Positions 1 to 8,207 of a stretch of 25,540 nt of DNA are shown here, piece after piece (the first letter of the stretch is position 1; every line of letters starts with the position of its first letter). The notes beneath the pieces were generated by a model. The model was given only the letters and a program-made list of their open reading frames with translations, was not told where the DNA came from and ran no database searches. Source of the DNA: an uncultured Bacilli bacterium. Lineage in GTDB: Bacteria; Bacillota_I; Bacilli_A; RF39; UBA660. The stretch lies in the NCBI GenBank assembly GCA_944358225.1, contig CALVQP010000005.1, positions 1-25,540 on the forward strand. The letters are read 5' to 3'. The position numbers and the translations under genes were made by a program.

Positions 1-77
1 AATTCCATTTTATCTTGATTTAATTATACACTATTTCTTTATTTTTTTCTTAATTATTTTTTAAGCGATTGCCATAT

Positions 78-101
78 AAAAAAAAGACTAATATTTAGTC
101 T
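78..101 (-). terminator. Intrinsic terminator of the rplU-prp-rpmA-mgtC operon
   Basis: A 7-bp stem (85-91 pairs with 95-101) with a 3-nt loop is followed on the minus strand by a run of T (the A-run at 78-85). The stem overlaps the TAG stop of the mgtC-like gene. Positions 1-77 beyond it show no supportable gene. Confidence 0.75.
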
Positions 102-807
102 AAATTTCTTCATCAATTTCATCTTTTGATTTATCGTCCTCTTTATCCCAACCAATAGATAAAATGCCTTTTTCTAAATTAATTTTATTTATTAAATCTT
201 CAAGTAAATGAGAGTGCGTATTTAACACTGTAATTTTAGCTTTTACCAAGGATTTATTATCATCTACCTTATGCGTTTCAATTTTATTTAAATGCATTGA
301 TCCTAAAGCAATATTTTTACTAATAGTATTTCTTACTACATCTCGACTATCTTTGTAACAACCAACACTTAACATATAAGTTTCTTCAACTTTTTTACGT
401 AAACTTTCATCCATTTTACGCGCTAATAGTCTTAAGATAATATTTGCAAATAAAATAAATACGGTACCAATTGTAGCCTCTAAAATTAATCCGGCGGCAC
501 ATAAAACTCCTATCGCAGCACAACACCATAAAGTCGCCGCTGTGTTCAACCCTTTAATATTATTACCATCTTTTAAGATTACTCCGGCTCCTAAAAAACC
601 CATTCCCGAAACTACTTGCGCCGCAATACGCGCATAGTCTCCTGAATTAGTTTGTACAGAAAACGTCACAAACAAAAAAGAACCAATACATACTAGTGAA
701 TATGTTCTAAAACCTACACTACGTCTTCGTACTTGTCTTTCAAAGCCAATCAAAAAAGCCAAAATAAAACAAATACATAATCTTATTATTAACTGTCTAG
801 TATCCAC
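100..807 (-). CDS. MgtC/SapB family membrane protein
   Basis: A 235-aa inner-membrane protein of the MgtC/SapB family. The N-terminal half has four or five hydrophobic segments carrying the family's hallmark pattern: a GFERQ-like motif near residue 22, then a G-rich stretch (SGMGFLGAGVI, about 67-77) followed by a conserved LNTAATLW segment. The soluble C-terminal part (about 140-235) resembles the ACT-like tail of longer family members. In other bacteria MgtC proteins are linked to Mg2+ limitation and ATP synthase control; the role here is unknown. The start is a GTG at 805-807 preceded by AAAGGTGAT. It lies 28 nt after rpmA with no terminator between, so it is probably co-transcribed with the ribosomal genes. 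Family assignment is firm; physiological role is inference. Confidence 0.87.
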   Translation of the reverse strand: MDTRQLIIRLCICFILAFLIGFERQVRRRSVGFRTYSLVCIGSFLFVTFSVQTNSGDYARIAAQVVSGMGFLGAGVILKDGNNIKGLNTAATLWCCAAIGVLCAAGLILEATIGTVFILFANIILRLLARKMDESLRKKVEETYMLSVGCYKDSRDVVRNTISKNIALGSMHLNKIETHKVDDNKSLVKAKITVLNTHSHLLEDLINKINLEKGILSIGWDKEDDKSKDEIDEEI

Positions 808-835
808 AAAATCACCTTTCTAACGAAAAAAGTGC

Positions 836-1126
836 CTACTTTTCGTAAACACTAACTTTTTTCTTATTTCTGCCTGCTCTTTCATATCTTACAACACCAG
901 TAACTTTAGCAAATAGTGTATGATCTTTTCCCATACCAACATTCATACCTGGATAAATTTTAGTTCCCCTTTGACGATATAAAATGCTTCCTGCACTTAC
1001 TGTTTGACCATCTGCAGCCTTAGCCCCTAATCTACGACCACGTGAATCACGGCCATTTTGAGTCGAAGACTGACCTTTTTTATGAGCAAAACGTTGTATA
1101 TTTAAACTTAAAAATTTAAATTCCAT
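836..1126 (-). CDS. rpmA: 50S ribosomal protein L27 with Prp-cleaved N-terminal extension
   Basis: Ribosomal protein L27 (96 aa), a large-subunit protein whose mature N-terminus reaches the peptidyl-transferase centre. The body has the typical AHKKGQSST..NGRDS and GSILYRQRGTK motifs. It begins with a 13-residue extension ending NIQRF, directly before AHKKG. This matches the Firmicutes L27 leader that must be removed by the Prp protease between F13 and A14. Prp is encoded just upstream, and the two genes overlap by 19 nt (1108-1126), which suggests translational coupling. Stop is TAG. Identification is essentially certain; cleavage is inferred from the motif and the neighbouring protease. Confidence 0.97.
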   Translation of the reverse strand: MEFKFLSLNIQRFAHKKGQSSTQNGRDSRGRRLGAKAADGQTVSAGSILYRQRGTKIYPGMNVGMGKDHTLFAKVTGVVRYERAGRNKKKVSVYEK

Positions 1127-1425
1127 AAGTTATCCCTCATTTCTACTTTAATATTTTTTGGATATTGTCTTTCTAAATCTTTTAACATATTAAACATATT
1201 TAATATTAACTTAGAAATACTTTGTTCATTACTTAATAACTCTATAGTTATAACCCCACCATCATCATGATAAGTTATAGCCTCACTATCAAATAAATAA
1301 ATAGCATTTATCGATGTTGTTACAATACTAGAAACACTAGCACAAACAATATCCTTACCATAATCGGCAAAATTAGCATGGCCACTTATAACTATTTTAT
1401 TATCTTTACAATTAACCTTAATCAT
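1108..1425 (-). CDS. prp: Ribosomal-processing cysteine protease Prp
   Basis: A 105-aa Prp (YsxB/TM1457-like) protease that trims the N-terminal extension of L27. The family's catalytic dyad is visible as His16 in SGHANFADYG and Cys28 in KDIVCASVSS, with the usual spacing of 12 residues. The gene sits between rplU and rpmA as in B. subtilis and S. aureus. Its ATG overlaps the rplU stop codon, and its 3' end overlaps rpmA. Together with the L27 leader motif this is a complete substrate-protease pair. Length is normal for the family. Confidence 0.95.
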   Translation of the reverse strand: MIKVNCKDNKIVISGHANFADYGKDIVCASVSSIVTTSINAIYLFDSEAITYHDDGGVITIELLSNEQSISKLILNMFNMLKDLERQYPKNIKVEMRDNLWNLNF

Positions 1426-1724
1426 TAAGCTTTAATAGCTTTAACAACTAACTTAGTATAAGGTTGTCTATGCCCTTGTTTATTACGATATTTCTTTTTA
1501 GGTTTATACTTAAATACCGTAATTTTTTTACTTTTACCATGCTTTTCTACAGTACAAGTAACAGTAGCATTTTTTACATATGGAGTTCCTACTTTACCAT
1601 CAACATATAAAACTTCTTTAAATTCTACATCACTACCAGCTTCATTAGGTAATTTTTCAACATAAAGTACATCACCTTCAGAAACCAAGTACTGTTTTCC
1701 ACCAGTTACAAATATAGCTTTCAT
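1425..1724 (-). CDS. rplU: 50S ribosomal protein L21
   Basis: Ribosomal protein L21 (99 aa from the preferred start), a 23S rRNA-binding large-subunit protein. The N-terminus MKAIFVTGGKQYLVSEGD and the C-terminal KKYRNKQGHRQPYT block are diagnostic. Two in-frame ATGs occur, at 1728-1730 and 1722-1724. The strong Shine-Dalgarno AGGAGGT abuts the first and is 7 nt from the second, so 1724 is the better start. It is the first gene of the operon, behind an L21-type leader and a near-consensus promoter. Ends in TAA, overlapping the prp start. Confidence 0.97.
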   Translation of the reverse strand: MKAIFVTGGKQYLVSEGDVLYVEKLPNEAGSDVEFKEVLYVDGKVGTPYVKNATVTCTVEKHGKSKKITVFKYKPKKKYRNKQGHRQPYTKLVVKAIKA

Positions 1725-1741
1725 CTTCATACCTCCTTTTA

Positions 1742-1825
1742 AATTTTTAAGACGCGCCTGGAAGGTAACTTAACGTTTTTAGTTTAACCTTTTTAGAGCG
1801 GTTTTGAAGAAAGCTCTTCAAACGT
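1742..1825 (-). ncRNA. L21 leader (autoregulatory 5' UTR structure)
   Basis: Between the promoter and rplU lies about 100 nt of untranslated RNA with structured elements. On the minus strand there is a short hairpin GAAGAGC...TTCTTC near 1809-1822, then a GGTTAAAC...GTTAAGTTACC pairing, then a GC-rich CCTTCCAGGCGCG block close to the ribosome binding site. A conserved L21 leader that binds the protein is known upstream of rplU in Firmicutes (Rfam L21_leader). Position and composition fit; exact boundaries and pairings were judged by eye. Confidence 0.6.
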
Positions 1826-1830
1826 ATTTG

Positions 1831-1859
1831 ATTTTATCAAAATAACTGTTTCTTGTCAA
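1831..1859 (-). promoter_or_regulatory. Sigma-A-type promoter of the rplU operon
   Basis: On the minus strand a perfect -35 TTGACA (1854-1859) is followed by a 17-nt spacer and a -10 TAAAAT (1831-1836). Transcription would start just upstream of the leader. Confidence 0.8.
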
Positions 1860-1928
1860 ATTATATGTTACTCATATTACTTAAAGACTTAAATGCAACT
1901 TTTTTATTTTAAACTTTTTAATACTCAC

Positions 1929-3464
1929 CTAGATAAAACTTTTAATTATACAGCAAAGTGATGTCATATTTAATAATATAATTATTCCTAAATAAACTAA
2001 TTTTGTATACTTAAACTCTTTATACATATTAGTTTTAAAAAGACATAATAAAGCTAAAATTACTACCGGAAGAAAATATCTTCCTTGAATCCCCGCGGCC
2101 ACATTAAAGGCTACTGGCGAACTTATTATATAAAGAGCTGTTATTATAATTATTCCTACTGTCAAAGCCAAAAACACCAAAAATATTTTTTGTTTATTAT
2201 TTAAACTTTTTTCGTTTTTTTCTAAAAAAGGTGCACAAAGCATTAAAAATGCTAATATTATACAGCCAATTCTTGGAGTTAGCACTTCTTTACTACCTAG
2301 TGATAAGCCAAAAAAATGATATATCCAAGTACCACCTTTTATCCAAATAGTCTTTACTAACATAGAGATATAACTTTCAGGATTACTAATAATATAATCA
2401 AATTGTTTAGTTGGCTTAACATTATTTTTCAAAATATATTCTCTTACATCAACATAATTCATAGACAAAAAGAACCATGCTATAGCTACTAATGTTAAAA
2501 ATATTAAACAGCCCATAATAAACTGCCGTTCTTTGATATCCTTCCTTTTAGTCTTACCAAATACTAACAACAAACATATAAGAGCAATAGGATAATAAAC
2601 TGTTTTATTTAAACAAGCACAAGATAATAAAATTGGATATATTATTCTATCACCAAAGGATAATTTTTGTTCTTTATAAGCTAAATATAAGGTATAAACA
2701 ATAAACAAAATAATAGAAGCATTTAAAAGACTATCTACTGAAAGAGAAATTGCTTGCTGAATATACATGGGATTAAAAAAATATGTAAACATCAACAGTT
2801 TACCAAATGGTATAAGTTTAATTGCCCAATATCCTAAAATCAAAGAAATTATAAAATTACATATTCTTGCTAAATAAATAATTACAAATAAGTTCAAATT
2901 ATAATTTATACCAGTTTTAAATACTAAACTAGCTGGTAAATAAAATGTTGGAAAATATGAAGCAAAATGATTAAACTGCCCTTTTTTATCTATACTTTCA
3001 TAATCATATTTTACACTTACTTTATCCAAAAGTTCATCATAGTTAGATATCACAATAGCCTGATTAACTATTTGTCTAGGAATATATTGTTTTTGTTCTT
3101 TTATATCCATAATTAAATTACCTTGAGAAATATCAGTTATCCTTTTTACATGATTAGACTCATCGGGAACATGTCCAGGCAAAACAAAAACTAAATAAAG
3201 CATTCCAATTGGAATCATAAGAGTAAGAAATATTTTCTCATAACAATTATACTCTCTTTTAATTTTTTTAATAATCATCCATAACAAAACAATGATTATT
3301 AATAAACAAATAACACCCTTAAAAACATTTACCTTCGAGTAATACACATAATCATAAAAATTTAAAAAGCCCAACCAAGTTACTATAACTGCTAAAATAA
3401 ATTCAATTACATAAAAAAACTTATGGAAGGTTTTATATATTTTACTATCTTTAATCTTTTTCAC
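1929..3464 (-). CDS. DUF2142-like polytopic membrane protein (GT-C-like)
   Basis: A 511-aa integral membrane protein with about ten or more hydrophobic helices. The first loop carries PGHVPDESNHVKR (about residues 96-108) followed by a QYIPRQ element. This resembles the PPDE-H signature of DUF2142 proteins, which are related to GT-C glycosyltransferases that use lipid-linked sugars at the outer membrane face. Large extracytoplasmic loops and the final helix at the C-terminus fit that fold. The donor and acceptor are unknown. The GTG start at 3462-3464 is preceded by GGAGTAGGG. The upstream superoxide reductase gene has its own terminator, so this gene is probably transcribed separately. A 12-bp palindrome lies 15 nt upstream of the start. 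Confidence 0.68.
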   Translation of the reverse strand: MKKIKDSKIYKTFHKFFYVIEFILAVIVTWLGFLNFYDYVYYSKVNVFKGVICLLIIIVLLWMIIKKIKREYNCYEKIFLTLMIPIGMLYLVFVLPGHVPDESNHVKRITDISQGNLIMDIKEQKQYIPRQIVNQAIVISNYDELLDKVSVKYDYESIDKKGQFNHFASYFPTFYLPASLVFKTGINYNLNLFVIIYLARICNFIISLILGYWAIKLIPFGKLLMFTYFFNPMYIQQAISLSVDSLLNASIILFIVYTLYLAYKEQKLSFGDRIIYPILLSCACLNKTVYYPIALICLLLVFGKTKRKDIKERQFIMGCLIFLTLVAIAWFFLSMNYVDVREYILKNNVKPTKQFDYIISNPESYISMLVKTIWIKGGTWIYHFFGLSLGSKEVLTPRIGCIILAFLMLCAPFLEKNEKSLNNKQKIFLVFLALTVGIIIITALYIISSPVAFNVAAGIQGRYFLPVVILALLCLFKTNMYKEFKYTKLVYLGIIILLNMTSLCCIIKSFI

Positions 3465-3478
3465 TTCCCTACTCCTTC

Positions 3479-3490
3479 ACTCAATTGAGT
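3479..3490. promoter_or_regulatory. 12-bp perfect palindrome upstream of the DUF2142-like gene
   Basis: ACTCAATTGAGT is a perfect dyad lying between the superoxide reductase terminator and the ribosome binding site of the 3464 gene. It could be an operator, but no regulator can be linked to it from the sequence. Confidence 0.3.
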
Positions 3491-3506
3491 TAGCAAAATA
3501 TTTTAG

Positions 3507-3535
3507 AAAAAAAGTATAAACCCTTCCCTTTATAC
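3507..3535 (-). terminator. Intrinsic terminator of the superoxide reductase gene
   Basis: GTATAAA (3514-3520) pairs with TTTATAC (3529-3535) around an 8-nt loop, and is followed on the minus strand by seven T (A-run 3507-3513). It overlaps the TAA stop. Confidence 0.8.
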
Positions 3536-3907
3536 CTTTTCAATTTCTGTAAGCCATAAGCCATGTAAATTACAATAAGCGTAAATCTTAGTATATTCTT
3601 TATTATAAGCAAAACTTGCCACCGGTTGATCTTTAGAAGAAAATTTCTTGACAATAAAATCATTATCACTAGCTAATATTATAAAAGAAATATAGTGTTC
3701 ATCACTCATTGGATGAATAACATCTCCCACCGTAATATTAATTATATTTTCTTCTACATTATATATTGGTAAATGTTTTTCTAAAGAAGCTTCTACTGTA
3801 TTTGGTGTTACTAAATCCATTTTTTGCTGACAACACTCCAAAGTTTCCGTTTTATCTTCCAATTTTAAAATAACATTCCCACATTTTTTACAAACATATA
3901 CTTTCAT
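3530..3907 (-). CDS. Desulfoferrodoxin-type superoxide reductase
   Basis: A 125-aa non-haem iron superoxide reductase that reduces superoxide to H2O2 without releasing O2, the usual defence of strict anaerobes. The N-terminal desulforedoxin-like domain has the Cys4 iron site C6-x2-C9 and C25-C26. The C-terminal catalytic domain has the expected Fe(His)4Cys ligands: H45 in EKHLPIY, H65 and H71 in IHPMSDEHYI, and C112/H115 in YCNLHG. Length matches two-domain desulfoferrodoxins. It is transcribed alone, with a terminator immediately downstream. All metal ligands are present, so it should be active. This supports an anaerobic host. Confidence 0.94.
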   Translation of the reverse strand: MKVYVCKKCGNVILKLEDKTETLECCQQKMDLVTPNTVEASLEKHLPIYNVEENIINITVGDVIHPMSDEHYISFIILASDNDFIVKKFSSKDQPVASFAYNKEYTKIYAYCNLHGLWLTEIEKV

Positions 3908-3982
3908 CTTACTACCTTCTTTCTATATTCATTATAAATTTAATTATATTATTTAACAATAAATAATTGTCTTAAATGGTAT

Positions 3983-4020
3983 AAAAAATAAATTACCCTT
4001 TGTCCAAGAGTAATTTATTT
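3983..4020 (-). terminator. Terminator of the radical SAM operon
   Basis: An 11-bp perfect stem (3986-3996 with 4010-4020) is followed on the minus strand by a T-run (3983-3988). The stem includes the TAA stop of the downstream radical SAM gene. Confidence 0.8.
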
Positions 4021-4926
4021 GTTTTTTAAAGTTCTTAATTTCGAAATATCTCTAGTTATTAAATAATCTCTTAAAGCATCTACCCCGATAAAATCTAATA
4101 AAAAGTCTGGATTAATTTCCTCATCTTGTAAATATTTATTAAATTCTTCTCCTAAAGAACTATATTGTCTAGTTAAATAAGCTTTTAAAAAATTATCATC
4201 AAAACTACAATCTTGAAATATTGAATAATTCTTTAAATTATAATGATATTTTTGATCAATCATTTCCCAAGTAGAATCTGTCGAAAGTTCCCCAAATCTT
4301 CCATCATAAGTAACATACATAGATTCTAAAAGTAAATCATCTTTTAAAGCTCTTAATAGATGTACATGATCTTTAAGATCAGCAAATTTTTTTAAAGTGA
4401 AATTTGTTAAAAAAGGATCACCCAAATTATAATTTTTGGCTCTTCCAATATTTATAATCTCTTGTCTTTCACGATATTCTGGATAACATAAATAATATTT
4501 ATATTTATTTAAAATCATTTTATTTTTCCAAGGTATTCTTGGATGATATTGATCCTTAAAAGTTTGCACATGAACCATACAACCTGCTTTATAAAACCAA
4601 GCTAACAAATCTAAAATTTTTTCATTTACTATTAATCCGTTAGTAATACAGTCAATTTCTCCTACTTCAATATTATAATCTTTTAGATATTCTAGCAAAT
4701 AGATAAATGCCTCACTATTTAAAAAAGGTTCTCCTCCAGTAAGCATTAATCTATAAATTTCGTTTATCATATGATTTTTACCGTTAAATACCTGATCTAA
4801 TACTTCTATACTCATTTGTTTATTTTCGGCTTCCCCTCGCATGCAATGTTTACATACAGCATTACACATTCTTGTTAATTCCAATTCTAAAGAAGCTATC
4901 CTAACTTCTAAAGGTTTATTTTCCAT
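4015..4926 (-). CDS. Radical SAM protein (second of a tandem pair)
   Basis: A 303-aa radical SAM enzyme. The [4Fe-4S] cluster motif is CNAVCKHC (CxxxCxxC, about residues 21-28), the SAM-binding motif is LTGGEPFLN (about 62-70), and an ITNGLI strand follows near 94. Other features shared with its upstream neighbour are a DQYHP element, an STWEMID segment near residue 218, and an acidic C-terminus. A few further cysteines are scattered but no SPASM/Twitch arrangement is evident. The substrate is unknown, and there is no small precursor peptide gene nearby to argue for RiPP modification. The start ATG at 4924-4926 follows GGTGAT and lies close to or inside the end of the upstream paralogue, indicating coupling. 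Confidence 0.85.
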   Translation of the reverse strand: MENKPLEVRIASLELELTRMCNAVCKHCMRGEAENKQMSIEVLDQVFNGKNHMINEIYRLMLTGGEPFLNSEAFIYLLEYLKDYNIEVGEIDCITNGLIVNEKILDLLAWFYKAGCMVHVQTFKDQYHPRIPWKNKMILNKYKYYLCYPEYRERQEIINIGRAKNYNLGDPFLTNFTLKKFADLKDHVHLLRALKDDLLLESMYVTYDGRFGELSTDSTWEMIDQKYHYNLKNYSIFQDCSFDDNFLKAYLTRQYSSLGEEFNKYLQDEEINPDFLLDFIGVDALRDYLITRDISKLRTLKNK

Positions 4927-5686
4927 AATATCACCGTCTTAATACTTTCTCAAAATCATTATCATTATTTTCTAACCTCATCTGGTTAAAAATGTCTTCT
5001 TCTATATCAATCATTGCCATATTATCTAACATTTCCCAAGTAGCATCAGCAGCATATGGGGCAACTTTACCATTATCTAAAAGCGTAAGATCATTAATAT
5101 AGACTAAATCCTGCATTTTTTGTCCCACAAGACCATTTTGTAAATTATTGTAATAATAACTCATTAACGGTAACCCCAAAAATGGATTGCCAAAATTATT
5201 TTCTAAGGCTCGCCCTAAACGTAATATTTCACTTTCATCTAAATGTTCTTCAAAATAATAATAAAAATCATATTTTAAAAACTTTTCTAACTTTTCTTGA
5301 TTCATCGGCTTATGAAACTGATCAATAGTAGTTTCTAATATAACCAAACTACCAGTTTGCTTTAAATCAGCAAATTTATCCATAAGAGTTGTATCAAAGA
5401 TTAAACCATTTGTTACACAAATCGTTTTTCTTGGTATTAAACTTTTCTTGATTAGTGTATCAATAATATATATTAAAGTTTCTCGATTTAAAAAAGGCTC
5501 TCCCCCTGTAAAAGCTAAAGTGTTTATCTTAACTATATTATAATACAAATTATTAAAAAACTTATCTACCACTTCTTTATTCATATAAGCATTTTGTCGT
5601 TCTCCTCTTAAACAATGCTTACAAGTTTGATTACACATTCTTGTAAGGACTAAATTCAAATTATCAATTTGAATATCTAAAGACAT
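4916..5686 (-). CDS. Radical SAM protein (first of a tandem pair)
   Basis: A paralogue of the next gene, with CNQTCKHC (CxxxCxxC), FTGGEPFLN, VTNGLIF, DQFHKP and ATWEMLD in the same order. No further cysteine cluster is present, so it should bind only the SAM [4Fe-4S] cluster. The ATG at 5684-5686 has GGGGAAG just upstream; the earlier ATG at 5698 would leave almost no leader after the promoter. In the standard code the frame stops at TGA 4931-4933 after LRR. If UGA is Trp it adds W-Y-Y-G-K and ends at TAA 4916-4918, overlapping the next gene by 11 nt and giving 256 aa. Role unknown; the two proteins may act as a heterodimer, which is inference. Confidence 0.83.
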
Positions 5687-5710
5687 ATTCTTCCCCATTT
5701 CTAAGCTCTT

Positions 5711-5738
5711 ATTATACTAATATTCATTACAATGTCAA
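5711..5738 (-). promoter_or_regulatory. Promoter of the radical SAM operon
   Basis: On the minus strand TTGACA (5733-5738), a 16-nt spacer and TATAAT (5711-5716): near-perfect sigma-A boxes. The start site would lie about 15-20 nt before the ATG at 5686. Confidence 0.75.
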
Positions 5739-5761
5739 TAAATCCCTACATTTTGTTCCAG

Positions 5762-5784
5762 AAAAAAAAGACTTTTAGAAGTCT
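5762..5784 (-). terminator. Terminator of ftsA-ftsZ
   Basis: AGACTT (5769-5774) pairs with AAGTCT (5779-5784), with seven T following on the minus strand. It overlaps the ftsZ stop codon. Confidence 0.8.
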
Positions 5785-6845
5785 CTATTTCTTAAAAATG
5801 GCGGAATATCGATTTCCGAATCAATATCTGTTTCCTTAGTTACTGGTCTACTATTACTAGAACTATTGTATTGATAACGAGTGTTCGTTGATGTCATTTC
5901 ATCATCAAAACCAGTAGCTATTACGGTTACAATAACTTCGTCATTTAAATTTTCATTAATAACAGCACCAAAAATAGTATTAATATCTGTATTGGCTGCT
6001 TCTCTTACAACTTCAGCTGCTTCTTCGGCTTCAAATAAGGTTAAAGATGTTCCCCCCGTAATATTGATAATAGCATCTGTAGCTCCGGAAATACTAGCTT
6101 CTAGTAAAGGGGAAGATACTGCTTCTTTAGCTGCTTCTTGGGCTCTATTTTCACCAATACCCATACCTATACCAATTAAGGCATTTCCTCGTTTTTCCAT
6201 AACGGCTTTAACGTCAGCAAAATCTAGGTTTACAAGTCCAGATACAGCAATCAAATCAGAAATAGATTGCACACCACGACGTAATACATTATCAACTTCT
6301 TTAAAAGCATCAACAATTGGTGTTGTTCTATCAATAATATCTCTTAATCGATCATTTGGTACCACAATTAAAGTATCCACATGTTTACGTAATTCTTCAA
6401 TACCTACTAAAGCTTGCTCTGTTCTTTTTCGACCTTCAAACTTAAATGGTTTCGTTACAATTCCTACTGTTAAAGCTCCTAAGCTTTGCGCAATCTCAGC
6501 AATGACCGGACCAGCTCCAGTTCCCGTTCCACCGCCCATTCCACAAGCGACAAAAACCATATCAGCTCCACGAAGAGCTTCTTCAATTTCACTACGGCTT
6601 TCCTCAGCCGCCTGACGACCTATTTCTGGATTAGCTCCTGCTCCCAAACCATCAGTAATACTTGTCCCTATTTGTAACTTAACCTCGGCTTTAGAGTTGT
6701 TTAATACTTGTAAATCAGTATTTGCAACGATAAACTCAACGTTAACTACTCCTTCTTCAATCATTCTATTAACAGCGTTATTACCGCCACCACCAACACC
6801 TATTACTTTTATTCTTGCGATTTGATCAAACTGATTATTAAACAT
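5775..6845 (-). CDS. ftsZ: Cell division GTPase FtsZ
   Basis: A 356-aa tubulin homologue that polymerises into the Z-ring at midcell. The N-terminal Rossmann GTPase domain has VGGGGNNAVNRMI (about 17-29) and the tubulin signature GGGTGTG (104-110). The T7 loop with NLDFADVKAVM follows near residue 207. A short variable linker leads to the C-terminal conserved peptide DIPPFLRNRDF, the docking site for FtsA. All catalytic motifs are intact. It is 14 nt downstream of ftsA in the same operon and is closed by a terminator. The long antisense frames across this gene are compositional shadows. Confidence 0.98.
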   Translation of the reverse strand: MFNNQFDQIARIKVIGVGGGGNNAVNRMIEEGVVNVEFIVANTDLQVLNNSKAEVKLQIGTSITDGLGAGANPEIGRQAAEESRSEIEEALRGADMVFVACGMGGGTGTGAGPVIAEIAQSLGALTVGIVTKPFKFEGRKRTEQALVGIEELRKHVDTLIVVPNDRLRDIIDRTTPIVDAFKEVDNVLRRGVQSISDLIAVSGLVNLDFADVKAVMEKRGNALIGIGMGIGENRAQEAAKEAVSSPLLEASISGATDAIINITGGTSLTLFEAEEAAEVVREAANTDINTIFGAVINENLNDEVIVTVIATGFDDEMTSTNTRYQYNSSSNSRPVTKETDIDSEIDIPPFLRNRDF

Positions 6846-6859
6846 CTTTATTCTCTCCC

Positions 6860-8104
6860 TTAATTATCAAAAAAATATCCAAATAATTTTCCTAATACTG
6901 AAGTTTCCGGTACATTTACAACCTTATCATGTGAACCTAATTCTTCTTGTTCATCAATAGAAAAGATTGAAAACTCCTTATTCCTAAAAATCATTTTATT
7001 ATTAAAATACTTTATCATTCCTACACATGAAGAATATTTATTATTTCTAACCCCTAATTCTCTTAAATTCATAACAGAAGCATTTTTACCAAAAACACTT
7101 TCTAAAGCGATCTTAAAATCACTCATTTCTGTTACTCCACCAGTAAACATTATATAACTTATTTGTTTTTTTGTTAAGTAGTTTAACTCTTTTTTTACCA
7201 AATTTAATATTTCTATGACTCTACTCATCACAATTTCACTAAGTTCATACTGATTTATTTCTATTTCTTCATTTTCTAATGTCTTAACTTTTATTTTTTC
7301 ACTAGAAGAAGCCATTTGAACATGTGCTAAGGCTAGTTTTTCCTTTAACTTTTTTGCATCCTTATCTTGAACTTTATATATATATTTAATATCATTTTCA
7401 ATATTTTTACCCCCAACATTTATTGAAGTACAATTAGCCATAACCCCTTTATTAAATATCGCTACATCAGTTACCTCATGACCAACATTTACAATAGCTC
7501 CATTAGAAGTTGCTAATACTTCACTACTAGTGGCATAAAAGTCCCCAATATTATTAAAAGTAATATCTATTACTTCTAAGCCTAATTCTTCTAAACAAGT
7601 AAGTATTGGATAAACATTAGTTTTTAAAGCCGAAGCAATAATACTAGTAACTTCTAACTTACTAGCAATTATACCTTTAGGATCAGCAACTTTCTTTTCT
7701 TCATCAACTAAAAAATATATCGGCATTATACTAACCAGTTCATATTTAGGATTAATTTTATTATAAACACACCCTTGCAAAGCTCTAGCAATGTCATCTC
7801 CCGAAATTATATGTTCAGTATTAGTAATTGTCGTCTTTCCTTTTGTCATATCAAAAATAACATCACGAGCAGGAATATTTACAATTACCTTTCTTACCTT
7901 TAATCCTAAAGTTTCTTCTATCTGATCTAAACAGGCTTTTAAAGAGTCTTTAACCTTTTGGGAATTTACAACAAATCCTCTACCAATTCCCTGTGAAGGT
8001 TCCTCATTAACGGCTAGAACATTGAGTTTATTTTTATGTATTTCGCCAACTACAACTTTTATACTATGACTGCCAATGTCAACACTAGCAATAATTTTCC
8101 TCAT
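6860..8104 (-). CDS. ftsA: Cell division protein FtsA
   Basis: A 414-aa actin-like ATPase that tethers FtsZ filaments to the membrane. The phosphate-1 motif VDIGSHSIKVVVGE is at the N-terminus, the phosphate-2 region GAIVNVGHEVTDVAIF is near residue 205, and the adenosine motif IMFTGGVTEM is near 325. The FtsA-specific 1C domain lies between about 85 and 165. The C-terminus after residue 385 is short and ends VLGKLFGYFFDN, suitable as an amphipathic membrane-targeting helix. The ATG is preceded by AAGGAGGTTAG. It heads the ftsA-ftsZ operon with its own promoter. Confidence 0.95.
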   Translation of the reverse strand: MRKIIASVDIGSHSIKVVVGEIHKNKLNVLAVNEEPSQGIGRGFVVNSQKVKDSLKACLDQIEETLGLKVRKVIVNIPARDVIFDMTKGKTTITNTEHIISGDDIARALQGCVYNKINPKYELVSIMPIYFLVDEEKKVADPKGIIASKLEVTSIIASALKTNVYPILTCLEELGLEVIDITFNNIGDFYATSSEVLATSNGAIVNVGHEVTDVAIFNKGVMANCTSINVGGKNIENDIKYIYKVQDKDAKKLKEKLALAHVQMASSSEKIKVKTLENEEIEINQYELSEIVMSRVIEILNLVKKELNYLTKKQISYIMFTGGVTEMSDFKIALESVFGKNASVMNLRELGVRNNKYSSCVGMIKYFNNKMIFRNKEFSIFSIDEQEELGSHDKVVNVPETSVLGKLFGYFFDN

Positions 8105-8130
8105 TTCTAACCTCCTTTATGTTTACTACA

Positions 8131-8159
8131 ATTATACAAAATTAATTAAAGTATCGCAA
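8131..8159 (-). promoter_or_regulatory. Promoter of ftsA-ftsZ
   Basis: On the minus strand TTGCGA (8154-8159), a 17-nt spacer and a consensus TATAAT (8131-8136), about 25 nt upstream of the ftsA ribosome binding site. Confidence 0.7.
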
Positions 8160-8207
8160 CAAATTTAGATAAATTACGTACTAGTTAAAATCTAGCTCTC
8201 CACTTAT

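Noticed and set aside
1..30. Start of another minus-strand gene at the left edge (ATG at 6-8, TATAAT at 23-28)
   Set aside because: Only two codons would be in the window, and there is no ribosome binding site.
3908..5775. RiPP biosynthesis locus around the radical SAM genes
   Set aside because: No precursor peptide, protease or exporter gene exists in the flanks, and the gaps are filled by promoter and terminators.
5881..6677. Long plus-strand open frames across ftsZ
   Set aside because: They are antisense to a fully conserved gene, with Ser/Thr-rich composition typical of reverse-frame shadows.
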